23,223 bases of DNA from the NCBI GenBank assembly GCA_003550305.1, contig QKYT01000633.1, positions 1 to 23,223 of the forward strand, in the 5' to 3' direction. Below, one piece after another: positions 1 to 10,359 of this stretch. This DNA is from Glomus cerebriforme. Its lineage: Eukaryota > Glomeromycota > Glomeromycetes > Glomerales > Glomeraceae. The notes beneath the pieces are model-generated. The model was given only the letters and a program-made list of their open reading frames with translations. It was not told the DNA's origin and did no database searches. Position 1 is the stretch's first letter. Every line of letters starts with the position of its first letter. The position numbers were made by a program, and so were the translations under genes.

Positions 1-191
1 AAATTCAGAAAATAGTTTAAAAATTAGTTTAGAAGATTATTAAAAATTTAAGAATTAGTTTAAAAATTAGTTTAAAAATTCAAACTAATTTAGAAAATAA
101 TTATAAATTTAAAAGAATAACTTTAGTCTTAATGAAGTAATTTAAATAGTAGTAAATTCATGATTTTATTATTAATATTAATAGATAGAGA

Positions 192-203
192 TATACTTTA
201 ATA
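192..203. repeat. Left target-site duplication of the Mutator-like element
   Basis: The 12-mer tatactttaata directly abuts the left terminal inverted repeat and recurs identically at 4811-4822. Mutator-like elements usually make 8-11 bp duplications (mostly 9), so part of the 12 bp may be chance or an ambiguous boundary. The 190 bp before it are AT-rich low-complexity sequence with repeated agtttaaaaatt-like 12-mers and no gene. Confidence 0.8.
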
Positions 204-339
204 GTAACCCTTACAAACCCATCAGAAAGCCACATCAGTGGCACAGCTGAACCACTGATTTTATTGGGTTTGTTTATGTGCATCACTTGTATCACTTGTT
301 TTATTTATGAGTCAATACTATTTTGTGTAACTTATTCTA
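204..339 (+). repeat. Left terminal inverted repeat of the Mutator-like element
   Basis: The 136 bp starting gtaacccttacaaaccc match the reverse complement of 4675-4810 over the full length with scattered transitions. The conserved blocks include acaaacccatcag, gccacatcagt, gtttatg, ttatttatgagtc and atactattttgtgtaactt. A long TIR of this kind is typical of Mutator-like elements. About 600 bp of AT-rich sequence without a clear reading frame follow it before the first transposase-like codons. Confidence 0.88.
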
Positions 340-1477
340 CACATTATGAAATTATAAACTGAACCAAAATTTTGTCTTAGAATATAAAACGTGTTTTTCT
401 AAAAAAATAATTTAAATTTTAAAGTGAAATTTTATCAATGAATTTGGTATGAATGTTAGATAATTTTATTAGTATTTTTAAATTACTTTTTTTAAAAAAA
501 AAACATTTTTTTTTAGGAAATTTCTGAAAATTTTATTAATACCAATGTATTAGAAGTTAAAATTTATTTGGATTAAAGTAGTGTTATTAAACATGCTGAG
601 AGTCTTTTATGGTAAGAAATACTCACATTTTCGCTTAATTATGATCAATCTGGTGGTAGCATAGATATAGACAATCTATCTTTCATAAAATCTGATACTT
701 CAACATAGTTTCTTAAGTCAAACGCTAAGTTGAGAAGTAATTTAATCTTTCATCGAGCTATGTAAATATGTGCATGTGCTGAAAAGTTCAAAGGCAGTAA
801 TAATAATGAACAAATTAATACAGAAACTCTATCTCAACAAGAATTATTTTTGATTTAATGTGATAAAGACAATAATAGAAAAAGAAACCAAGTAAGAAAA
901 GGAATTTGGATGAAAAAAAGTAACAAGATATTATATCCTAGAGCACTGTATGCAGTGCAATATTTTAATATTATGACAAAAGAGCCTGGAATGTGCATGT
1001 TTACTTTAGAAATCAGTATAGAGATGAATATAAAACACATTCCTTTACATTAAAAACTAATTCACAAATAATTTAATGGGNTTNTTTACTNATTAAAATN
1101 GGACACAGTATTGAAGAAATCATGAGGTTTTGGCTACATCCAAAGCTAATATCTATTGATGCTTTAAAACCTCCTATTAAACCTGAAGGATTTTTGGATT
1201 CAACATGGAATTTGACAGAAAAATGTGTAGAAAATGTTATTCAAAAATTTAGGCATGATTCTTATTTAGATGCTAATAACAAAATTTCTACAGAACTTTT
1301 ACTAAAAAACTTATTATGTTTAGAGTCAAAACAACCACTATTTGATATAAATAATATATCACCAAATAATTCCATTTTGTTTTGGCAGCAGCAACAATGC
1401 TTTTGTCACAAAAATTCAAAAGAAAAAAGATACTATAAGACTGCAGATTGTAAGAATACCATCCAAAATTCCAAAAT

Positions 1478-1814
1478 ACAAAATCCTGACAGGCCAAAAT
1501 CCCAACACTTGAAATCCCGACAGGTATAAAATCCTGAAACTCAAAATTCTAATAGGATCAAAATCCCAATAAGTACAAAATCCTGAAATTGGCCCGCATT
1601 AAGCTTTAATGCCGCCCAGAATTAAGTTTCAGGATTTTTTTCAGAAATTTAATAAATCACGAATTATAATTCCGGTCAGCATTAAAGCTTAATGTGGGCC
1701 AATTTTTTGGGATTTCGTACCTGTTGGGATTTTGACCCTGTTGGGATTTTGGATTTCAGGATTTTGAGTTTCAGGATTTTAGCCTATCGGGATTTTGAGT
1801 TTCAGGATTTTGTA
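1478..1814. repeat. Foldback repeat with minisatellite arms, nested in the transposase
   Basis: Two inverted arms flank a short centre (about 1618-1675). Each arm is built of roughly seven degenerate 15-16 bp units of the form aaaatcccgacaggt (left), or its complement such as gggattttgacctgt (right). The inner ends carry cattaagctttaatg next to ggcccgcatt on the left and the mirrored cattaaagcttaatgtgggcc on the right. The whole would fold into one long hairpin. It interrupts the transposase frame that is open from 1122, so it arrived after the Mutator-like element. No coding capacity; behaves like a non-autonomous foldback element or MITE. Its own target duplication was not found. Confidence 0.72.
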
Positions 1815-1839
1815 CCTATAGTTGTAGCCAAAATTATTT

Positions 1840-2500
1840 TAGTATTACAGAAATCCGTAATTACGTAATTCTGTAATTATTAAGTAATTCATCAAAAAAA
1901 TTCCGAATTCCGTAATTAATTTCGTATTACGAAAATATTTGGCCAGAATTAACCTTAATTTTGGCNGAATTATATTTAGAAAATTTAATAAATAATAACT
2001 CAGTATCTAGTAATCTGTTTTGGATGATCTTACCACCATTCGATTCGTCTCAGTATGGTGATTCTAATGGTATTAAGATCATTTAATTTCAATTACTAGA
2101 TTGTATTCTAATATCAATAATTATTAAACATTTATAGTATTATAACTTTGTCAATATTAATACTAGAAATATGATTTTACCACCATTAGAATCGTCTCAT
2201 CATAATGAATCATAATAAATTCATTTAAATCTAATCATTGGATTATGCTCTGACTTCAATAATCTTTAAATGTTTATAATATTTTAATTTTATCAATAAC
2301 GAAGTTAGAGAAATGAAACACATACCATTAGATTCGTCTCAATGAAACAAATTTAATGGTGGTAAGATCAATAAAATTAGATTACTAAATCATGAATAAA
2401 TGTTAATTTTGAATTGTTACATAAAATGTTAATTAATTACGGAATTATGTAATTAATTACGATTACAGAATTTCAGATTTCGGATTTGCCAATTGAATTT
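1840..2500. repeat. Composite inverted repeat with three GATTCGTCTCA hairpins
   Basis: The left edge (about 1850-1915) and right edge (about 2430-2500) share attacgGAATTac/acagaaatcc-type motifs in opposite orientation. Between them are three related blocks at about 2030-2083, 2172-2220 and 2318-2372. Each contains accattagattcgtctca or a close variant, and the first and third also contain its complement (for example gattctaatggt, aatggtggtaagatc), so those blocks can fold on themselves. There is no open frame. It lies directly after the first foldback and ends just before the transposase frame resumes at 2553. Likely a non-autonomous element, possibly more than one insertion. Confidence 0.55.
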
Positions 2501-4674
2501 CAGAAATAACTATATTCATACTATATCTAATTGTAATCCATTTATATGCATCATCCAGACACAAGAAATGCGCAATTTTTGCAAGAGATTAAAATGGGAT
2601 ATATGCTATTTAGATGCTACTGGTTCAACTAATCAATATAGATGACTTCTATATGATATTATTATAGGAGATGAAGGAGGCCATAGAATACCATTAACTT
2701 TTATGATCACTAGTTAAAAAAGTCATAAACCTATTGTAAAATTTTTGGAAGTATTGCACATTACAAATGGTGTAGCTTTTTCATCAAAAGTTTATATGAT
2801 TAATAAAAGTGATACTGAAATTTTAGCTATTAATACTTTTTATAATAATAATATTTTTATTTTTTTATGTTTCTTTCATTATATACAAGCATGAAAAAGG
2901 TTGTATTTAATTTTTTTATATGTAATATATGATTTAAAAGTAGTTTAATAATTAATTTACTTAATTTTTTTCAGGTGGTGTCATAATTTAGCTAATAAAA
3001 TTCCTTTAGATTTACGTCCAATAATTCATTCTTTTGTTAAAAAACTTAAATTAGCTTCTACTATTGAAGAATTTAAACAATTGGAACAAGATTTCATTAA
3101 TTGGATCTTTGCAAATAATTTGACGAAATTACATTNTTATTACAAAAAGGAATGGCAATCATGCCAACAACTTTGGGCAAATATTTACAAACCAAAATTT
3201 GCTACAGGTTGGATGGTTAATGAAACAAATAATTTAATAGAAAGATTTTTTTCAGTATGTATAATTATTTTATTTTATTAANGAATTAATTTTATTANTA
3301 TTAATTAATTAAATTATTTTTTAGACATTAAAATNNAAATTTTTACAAGGAAAGAAAAACAAAAGGATTGATACATTGATAAATATTTTAATAAATCAAT
3401 GCTCTGATTTCTTTACTATTAGATTTAATACTCAAGCTAATTTGCAAATTTTTAATGAAAAGGTAAGTTTTTAAATATTATTATAAATAATTTATTCTTT
3501 TTATTAATCTTTTTATTTAATAGAAATTTAATGTAATCAAATCTCGTGAACTTAAAGCACGTGAAATTGTAGAAAATAATATGATTGATGTTATAGATCC
3601 TATGTATGGATATTGCATTGTTAAAAGTCAATNCAATTCATCCAAAGTATATGAGGTATATTTATGTGATGGATCTTATTGTAATTATCAAGATCAGTCA
3701 TTCCTTTTATATAAACATATACATGCAGCAGCCAGAATTCTTGAAGGGTTAGAAATATAGAATTTATCATTAGATTCAGAAAGAATAGCACTTTATCAAA
3801 ATAACAATACAATGCAAACTCAATGCGCTTTAAATTCCAATACTATTAATCAATTTTTATGTGAAAAAACTCTATATCAAAATCAGAAATCATTATATTC
3901 AAATGCTGATTCTCAACTTTTATATGAAGAATTAGAAGATTTAAAAACTATTATACAAAAAATACAAAGTTTACCAAATACAGCTAATGGAATTGAAATA
4001 AAAAAATAAGCAGGATATCAAATGAAGGAAGTAAGAAAATTTTATTATTTTTTTCAATTGCTTAAATATATTATTTACTAATTTACAAAATTTTTATTAA
4101 GTTTTTAGATCGTAATAAACAAAAAATTATAGCACATTCATTTACCAAGTCTTGTAAATCAAATAAAAACAAAGAAGACAAAGAAAATGAAGAAAATTCT
4201 TCTTGGATATCAAATAGAGTTTGTGAAAAAAAACCTACAAATGTTTTAGGAAAAAATAAGTTAAATATCAAAAGAAGAAAAGATAATAATGATATCATTG
4301 AAAATACACTTAAAAAAAGGTAATAATCTATTTTATTCAATAAAAACAAATTATTCCAACTAGTTTAACTCAATTTATATTCATTATAGTAGTACTTTTA
4401 TTTATCAAAATAAGCAATAACTTACTTCACACTGAAAAATTTGAGCTTTATATTACGTAGTTTTTTTATATATTGTGAATGGCTCTTACTTAAAAAAAAT
4501 AAAAGACTTAAGTAAATTTTATTAAATTTGAAATAGTATTAAATAAATTTTTTTTATTAAAGTAGGAAAAATATATATTATGAGTATTATGAGCAAAATT
4601 TATTTTTTATTTTTTTTTTATTTAGGCGAAATTTAATTTTTTTTCTTTTTTTCGCAAAATTTTTTTTTTACGCA

Positions 4675-4810
4675 TAGAATAAGTTACACAAAATAGTATC
4701 GACTCATAAATAAAATAAGTAATACAAATAATGTGCATAAACAAAAAACACAAAATTGGTGGCTCAGCTGTATTACTGATGTGGCTTCCTGATGGGTTTG
4801 TAGGGGTTAT
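4675..4810 (-). repeat. Right terminal inverted repeat of the Mutator-like element
   Basis: Mirror of 204-339, read on the minus strand from ataacccctacaaaccc inward to ttattcta. The 350 bp between the transposase stop (4323) and this repeat are AT-rich with T and A runs and no gene. Confidence 0.88.
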
Positions 4811-4822
4811 TATACTTTAATA
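4811..4822. repeat. Right target-site duplication of the Mutator-like element
   Basis: Second copy of tatactttaata, immediately outside the right TIR. A short block at 4842-4873 (ttggccaaaatta followed by aattttggc) resembles 1941-1972 in the nested repeat, so a fragment of the same repeat family may sit here too. Confidence 0.8.
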
Positions 4823-4962
4823 AAGATTTTTAATATATTTTGGCCAAAATTATATTAATTTTGGCTAGAATTGTAAATTTAATTCTTAAAGTCTATAACA
4901 TTTGCAATATCATAATCACAATATTATAATATTAATTGGCTAGTTATGGTATCATCCTTATT

Positions 4963-5320
4963 AAAAAAATATTTCTAAAAAAAAAAATATTAATACATTT
5001 TTAAAATAAAAAAAAATAAATCTTACCTTTTCTATTTATTATTTTAAAGATCTAGTTTTTGAAGGTTAAAGTTCAGATTCAGAAAGTATTTCTAAAGAAA
5101 AAAAAATTATTAATATATTTCTAAAATAAAAAAAAAAGAAATTCTATTCTTTCATTTACTATTTTAAAAATTTAGTCTTCAAGAAGTTAAAATATAAATA
5201 CAAATTTAGAAAGCATTTTTAAAGAAAAAAAAAAGAAATATTAATACATTTTTAAAATAAAAAAAAAATAAATTCTACTTTTTTTTACTTACTATTTTAA
5301 AGATCTAAAGTCAGATATCC
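4963..5320. repeat. Imperfect tandem repeat, three units of about 117-130 bp
   Basis: Units begin near 4963, 5093 and 5210. Each runs: aaagtatttctaaag-like start, long A run, attaatacatttttaaaataaaa, another A run, attctactttt-like pyrimidine stretch, ttactattttaaagatcta, then an aagtt/cag tail. The third is truncated near 5320. No reading frame is apparent. This is a decayed minisatellite-like array. Confidence 0.7.
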
Positions 5321-5884
5321 TTAAAAAAAATGGGTTATTTAATTAAATAAACTAGTTTTTTTAAAAAAGATTATTAATTGATCAGTAAATTAGTTTACTA
5401 TATAATCATCAATTTTGATATAATAGATCTAATGATTATAGAGAAGTCTAGCTGTATAAATAAAATTTATTACTTAATAAAAAATTTTAGTTTACAAATA
5501 AAATTAAACATTAATAAAAATTGAACATACTAATAAAAAATTGAATACCAAATAAAATTGAAATTCAATTTATTAATTACTCTTTGAATCTTAAAAAATA
5601 AGTAGTATCAATAAAAATCCTCAAGAATTTTTTTTAAAATTATATAATATTAAAATATACTAATTTAAAATGTAATACATAATAAAATAGAATATTGCTA
5701 AATAATATTTTGACATGTTTTTGCATAATAATCATATTGTTTATACTTTCTAAATTTTTGCCCTTTTGTCTTATCTATTCTAATTAGAATTGTTTGTTTT
5801 TAATTTCACCAAATTTTTACTATAATTTTATTATAGTTTCGTAAAGTTTTATTATATAATAAAATAATAATAAGTCATACTTAT
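5321..5884. other. AT-rich stretch without a recognisable feature
   Basis: Nearly pure A/T with short repeats of attaataaaaattgaa type (about 5480-5580). I see no coding pattern, RNA gene or terminal repeat here. Confidence 0.6.
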
Positions 5885-6120
5885 TGTTATCCGATTGCAT
5901 ACAAAGTAAATACCTGATTGATAATCTTGCAGATACCTGATTGATAACCTTGATGTGCATAAATTATGCCAAAATTTGGTCATCAATCGGATACCCTGTT
6001 GAAGAAAAACAAAAAAAATTGAGGCTCATTTAGGTCATTCTAAGGTATCCTAAAATGACCTAAATGAGCCCTAATTTGGCATCATTTTACCTGTACAAAA
6101 GTCTGTTATATTAATATAAC
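5885..6120. repeat. Hairpin-rich block (23-bp stem, flanking inverted and direct repeats)
   Basis: At 6023-6070 ggctcatttaggtcatt and its exact complement flank a short loop, with a further agg/cct pairing inside, giving a strong hairpin. Outside it, atgccaaa (about 5967) and tttggcat (about 6075) also pair. Further out, tatccgattg (about 5888) and caatcggata (about 5985) are inverted, and tacctgattgata occurs twice (about 5911 and 5933). A perfect 16-bp palindrome gttatattaatataac lies at 6105-6120. The nested pairing suggests a small MITE-like insertion. No gene. Confidence 0.55.
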
Positions 6121-6538
6121 ATAATACAAGTATACCTGAAATTTCTAGCAAAACTAGTTTGAGCGATCTTGCTAAAGCATATTTCAATTCTATGCAGAAA
6201 AATGCAGAAAGAAAATAGATTTAATATCTTTCAATTGAATATTAACATTAATATTAAATATATTTAGCCAAAAATGCAATTTTATAATATAATTTATTTT
6301 TTTGCAAAATGAATAGCTACATTAATCTACATGCATGATTGCCTAGTAAAATTGTAAAATGTATCATACAGATGCTATGCATGATCTGCCTATTCTGGGT
6401 TAGATCTTCTAATCTATAACTATAAAAATAAAGTATTTTTCAAGAAGTTCAGGAAAATCAATAAAGTGATTTTGAGGATTCTTGATTATAAAACAATATA
6501 ACTACAAGTTTGAGAATTTCTATACAGTAGTTATCTAG
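6121..6538. other. Gene-poor stretch with a possible short coding relict
   Basis: Around 6130-6220 a plus-strand frame reads SLSDLAKAYFNSMQKNAERK after an LxAKTSL-like start. The starting words (gaaatttctagcaaaac) resemble 6570-6586 upstream of the next remnant, so it may be an exon or a duplicated piece of that gene. The rest has no clear content. Confidence 0.3.
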
Positions 6539-7043
6539 CGAACTTACAGGAATTATAAGAAAAAATCTGAATTTTTAGCAAAACAGATTTGGGAGATGGT
6601 GAGGAATAATGAGATTCCTAATAAATGGAAATATTTAGGTATTATTTCTCATAATGAGAGTTATTATTATATTAATAGAAAACTAATAAAATTTAACTGA
6701 AAAGTTAATTTTTTTAATTTACTATATAGACACATCTTATATCCTGCTAGTATTTGGACAGAAGAAAAATGAAATTAATTAGCATACTAATTGCAATAGA
6801 TAACTTTTGAACATGCTAGAATATTATTACAACAAAAAGGTTATATTTTTTTTTCTGATATAAATTAGATAGATTGGTCTACCATATTAAAATAGGCATA
6901 GAATCTCAAATATTATCAAAATACTGAAGAAAATCTCATTAGTAGATAGTTTGTCAGAAAGAATATATTAAGATCATGTGATATAAAAATCCATACTTTT
7001 ATACTTAAAGACTGGTAGTATAGAAATAAAGCATGGTTAAAAC
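6539..7043 (+). pseudogene. Unrecognised coding remnant, ten in-frame stops, cut by the hAT insertion
   Basis: One frame (codon start at 6587: IWEMVRNNEIPNKWKYLGII) stays coherent for about 168 codons without an indel but contains ten stops, beginning with TGA at 6698. Most of the others are TAA or TAG where glutamine would be plausible, and the two TGAs fit former Trp codons. Composition (LLYRHILYPASIWTEE, ILRSCDIKIHTFILKDW) is protein-like, but I do not recognise the family. A host gene or another transposon are both possible. The frame runs into the hAT target site. Taking the hAT and one duplication copy out would let it continue after 11378 (KCSQKIDISSIII), where further stops follow. 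Confidence 0.5.
7036..7043. repeat. Left target-site duplication of the hAT element
   Basis: gttaaaac before the left tip; its partner gctaaaat follows the right tip at 11371-11378. Six of eight bases agree. Eight bp is the standard hAT duplication length, and the two mismatches fit an old insertion. Confidence 0.65.
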
Positions 7044-7171
7044 TAAGGTTACTTGCCGAAACCTATTTGGCCTAATGCCGAAAGGTGAAACCTCTTATAT
7101 AGTGCCAAAATGCTAAAATGCTGAAACTGTGAAACCTGTTAAAATTGCGAAACTGCCAAAACTTGCTGAAA
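7044..7171 (+). repeat. Left hAT end: tip and subterminal GAAAC motifs
   Basis: After the tip taaggtt, the motif gaaac recurs at least five times (ccgaaacct, gtgaaacct, ctgaaactg, gtgaaacct, gcgaaactg), interspersed with gccaaaa. The block ttgcgaaactgccaaaacttgctgaaa (7145-7171) is mirrored at the right end. Repeated short subterminal motifs are typical hAT transposase binding sites; here binding is inference. The 365 bp from 7172 to the transposase ATG are AT-rich and should hold its promoter; no specific site stands out. Confidence 0.75.
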
Positions 7172-7536
7172 TCACTATAATAGGTTTATCTATAGTTTCA
7201 GTATAGTTGATCATAAGATTTGAATATAGTTACACCAAGTTATACCAATTAATAATATAATTTAGATGATCAAATAATCTCTAATCTTTTTTTTACCATT
7301 TTCTTTCATTTTCTTTCAAGCTTTATCTAGTGTTAGTATGTTAGAATTTCAAAATTAACTCTTAGGCATATATATTGCATGTTTTTGGATTTTTTTTTTA
7401 AGGGATTTATATACATTAAAGGAAAAATNCATTACATATTACATATATTTGATAAACAATTCTGTCATTTCTTTTCATTAATAATACGAAAGTTTTTTCT
7501 GTTTTCTTAATAATAAAATTAATAAAAACTGTTTAA

Positions 7537-9841
7537 ATGACTGATCACATAGCAGATACACCCATTCAAAAAAAAAATAAAGGAGGTCGACCACTTAATA
7601 CCATTTGGGAAGACATTCATAAAGAAGTATCTATTGGTTCTGATAAATTTGCTGCCTCTTGTAAGTACTGTAGTTGTACATGGACATGCGGAGAAGTTTT
7701 AAAGCTTGAAGAGCATCTTTCAAACCATTGTCAACATGCACCACTAGCAGTTGTTAGAAAGTATATGACTAAAGTAATGGAATGGCAAGATAAGTCAAAC
7801 TCATCTAAAAAAAGAAAAAATTCTGAAGTACATCAAAGTATCATGGATGATTATCATGATTCAATAGAGCTTAACGAACACAGATTTACAAGAATTAATC
7901 ATGCATTAGTTAAATTCTTTATTGCTTGTGGTATTTCCTTTAGAATAGTGGAACACCCATTTTTTATTAATTTTTTAAAAGAATTAAATNCTGGATATAA
8001 TGCACNAACAAGAGAAGTTTTGGTAAATCAACTANTTGAANGTGAATTAGCTCAAGTGAACTTTAAAATTAAGTCTGAACTTGAAAAGGAAATGAATTTA
8101 ACTTTAGGTTCATTGAATTACATAGGCTATCATAAGTATTTTTTATTTAATCTTACTTACTATCTATAANATTATTAATACAATTTAGCATTNGATGGCT
8201 GGACCTCTGGTACANATCGTTNAATTTGGAACTTCATTATAATGACTCCATCNTGTAAAGAATACCTTTATCAACTTTCTGATTTATCAGAAACTTCTCA
8301 NACTGCAGATTATTTAGTTACAGTAATTGAAAAGGTTATTGATGGTATTGGGAAAGATCAAATATGTGCTATAGTATCTGATAACGCAGCTAATGTTTGA
8401 AATGCATAAAAAATTATCCATAAAAATTATCCAAAGATTGAGAATGTGTGATGCGTAGCAATTCTATTAATTTAATTGCATGTAACATTGTTAAGGAGAA
8501 GTTTGGTGATCATTTATTAAGACGTGTTAATATTTTGACAACTTTTTTTAGAAGTTCTCATCAGGCTAATTCAAAACTTGCCCATATGATTAAGAAAAAA
8601 GGAATTAGTNNAGGANGATTAAAATTATACTGCAAGACACGCTGGACTACTGCTATTAAATCCATAAATTCAGTGATAAATTTGGAGTCAGTTCTTGAAG
8701 AAATCGCCCTCAATCACGATCATTTGCTAACAAATGATAGAATAAAAGGAATTATTCAATCGCGAAATTTTTTTTCAAATTTGTGAGTTCTTGGATTTGT
8801 TCTGGATCCTCTAAGAAAAGTGGTACTTTCTCTAGAATTGAGAAGAACTACACTTGCAGATTGTTTTCTGAGTTTGGCGAGACTTGCGGCTATGTTAAAA
8901 AAGCTTTCCAGATCATTTAATCCTGCATTCTGAAATCATTGTATCAAAGTAATGAATGAAAGATGTGATGAGTTTGATGATGATAAGTATATTACTTATT
9001 TTTTTTTGATCCTCAATTCAGAAATGCACTACTTAAAAAATCCGCCTTTAATAGAGTTTTGAAATATGCTGCTTTAATTAGAAAAAGTTTAGGTTTTGAT
9101 CGTTATGAGGCTGAAACCCTATGTGATCAAATACAAAAATAAAGTAATGAGCAAGATCCATTTGATTTAGATATCAGTTTTGCTAAAGATANTCCCATGA
9201 ATTGGTGGAAATATATTAATACCGAACCAGAACCAGATGTTCTTTCAAGAATCACATATCATTTATTTGCAATATGTCCTAATTCAGCATCTTGTGAGNG
9301 TGNATTTTNAANTTTAGGATAGCTATACCATAAGCGTAGTTTAAATCTTAATTTGGAAAAAGTAAAATCCATATGCAAAATGATTTTATATTGGAAATCT
9401 AATTCAAAAACTGAACTTGNATTTTATGGAATTGATTCAAAAAATAATACTCGCCTTAGTGATGATGAGATTAATATACGTATTGCAGAGGCTTTTGCAG
9501 AAGTAGATAATGAGGAAAATAGTAATAAACAACCTTCTATACATAGATTAACTACAAGTGGCGAAATAATACCTGAAGACAATTGTCGTGTAGTAATCGA
9601 GAGTCCATAGATTGATAAATTTATTAATTTATCACACGATTTAATTACTAATGGAATTGCCGATATTCTAAGAGATATATTGGATGAATCAGATGAAAAT
9701 AATGTGAAAGATGATGAAGTTAATGATAGTGGAGCAAGTGATAACAATAAGAGANCTGGAGTAGGTGATTATGATTATGATATAGATGCTATATTAGGTA
9801 TAGGTGATGATGATAATTATGACGATAATTATGAGAAATAA
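7537..9841 (+). pseudogene. hAT transposase with BED zinc finger, decayed
   Basis: DDE-type transposase of the hAT superfamily. Exon 1 (7537-8107) starts MTDHIADTPIQKKNKGGRP and encodes a BED finger: CKYC with LEEHLSNHC about 28 residues later (residues 43-70). Intron 8108-8188 splits the codon before FDGWTSG, which carries the first catalytic Asp. The second Asp is in AIVSDNAANV (near 8370). CKTRWTTA follows (8630-8655). The C-terminal dimerisation region is clear: PNSASCE (9270-9297), LYHKRSLNLNLEKVKS, then an acidic Asp-rich tail ending at TAA 9839. Breaks: stops near 8398, 8407, 8448, 8783, 8931, 9139, 9318 and 9608; a one-base loss near 8460 (codons for VA, then SINLIACN in another frame); and a shift in a T run near 9008, where a sequencing error is possible. 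Several N bases. Family certain, function lost. Confidence 0.87.
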
Positions 9842-10359
9842 TAATAATGAGAAATAATTACAATAGTTGATCCAATAAAAATTAATTCTAATATCATGTN
9901 ATTTAAATAATGTGACATTGTTAACTATTTAGGAAATANATAATGTAATTATGCANGNCAAAATATTNGNGATTAAAGTCCAGTTAACATATAATTATGC
10001 AGGTACAATTGTAATTTTAAAACTGTGCAATTTAATTAAGAAATAAGGATATTAGAATCAAAAAGTTTTAAGGACTTCATTAATTAAATTTATTACATTA
10101 GATCAAAAAATTTTAAGAACTGCATTAATCAGAACAAAAAAAAAAAATTTATTACATTAGAATCAAACCTGCATTTATTAAATTACAGTACAAATACTTT
10201 AATTATGTAGAATGTTATTATGTTCATCAATTCATATATTAAATATTATAATGAATTTTAAAATTATGATGTTNTCAAAAATATAAATACAGAATATTTT
10301 TTCGCAACTAAAAACCAAATCATATTTTAATTTTCAAATCAAATTTATAAGATAAATAA
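9842..10359. other. Spacer between the two genes of the hAT element
   Basis: AT-rich, with N bases. A partial duplication is visible: ttattacattagatcaaa...aagaactgcattaat (about 10090) echoes attagaatcaaa...aaggacttcattaat (about 10050). Repeated aattatgcag words lie at 9948 and 9994. It presumably contains the terminator of the transposase and the promoter of the next gene, but no clear TATA or polyadenylation signal can be singled out. Confidence 0.4.

Larger units (their letters stand above)
950..4323 (+). pseudogene. MULE-type transposase, spliced, broken by stops and nested repeats
   Basis: Transposase of the Mutator-like type (DDE nuclease that would cut at the TIRs above). The N-terminal part (about 950-1440) is eroded; the last clean stretch is at 1122-1440. 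The frame resumes at 2553 after about 1 kb of inserted repeats. There YLDATGSTNQY carries the first catalytic Asp, followed by GDEGGHRIPLTF, an INKSDTE motif (probable second acidic residue) and LCFFHYIQA (the conserved C/H motif). Downstream exons join across introns 2900-2974, 3255-3324, 3463-3523 and probably 4031-4101. A SWIM-like finger sits near 3664-3735, but its expected CKH reads LYKHIHAA, so a metal ligand is lost. In-frame stops occur near 2641, 2716, 2892, 3758 and 4006. The basic tail ends at the TAA at 4321. Confident about family; exact ends of the N-terminal half are uncertain. Confidence 0.82.
204..4810 (+). mobile_element. Mutator-like DNA transposon, decayed
   Basis: This is a 4.6-kb element bounded by long terminal inverted repeats (204-339 and 4675-4810) and flanked by a 12-bp direct repeat. 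Inside is a plus-strand, intron-containing MULE-type transposase gene with several in-frame stops, so the copy is not autonomous. Two younger repeat insertions lie in the middle of the gene (about 1478-2500). Single N bases occur in it (for example 1081, 3136, 3335, 3633), as in the hAT element and nowhere else in the window, which suggests unresolved differences between genomic copies. Long TIRs, the size of the duplication and the transposase type all agree on the superfamily. Confidence 0.88.

Noticed and set aside
855..1040. Minus-strand 61-codon hydrophobic ORF
   Set aside because: Lies opposite the eroded N-terminal part of the plus-strand transposase; its Leu/Ile/Phe-rich content is what A/T-rich antisense gives.
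192..4822. LTR retrotransposon
   Set aside because: The long terminal repeats are inverted, not direct, and the gene inside is a MULE-type transposase with no reverse transcriptase.
4963..5320. CRISPR-like array
   Set aside because: Adjacent degenerate units of 117-130 bp with no distinct spacers, in a eukaryotic context; a decayed tandem repeat.
9424..9747. Minus-strand 107-codon ORF
   Set aside because: Antisense shadow of the hAT C-terminal coding sequence, whose SASCE...LNLNLEKVKS features fix the plus strand as coding.
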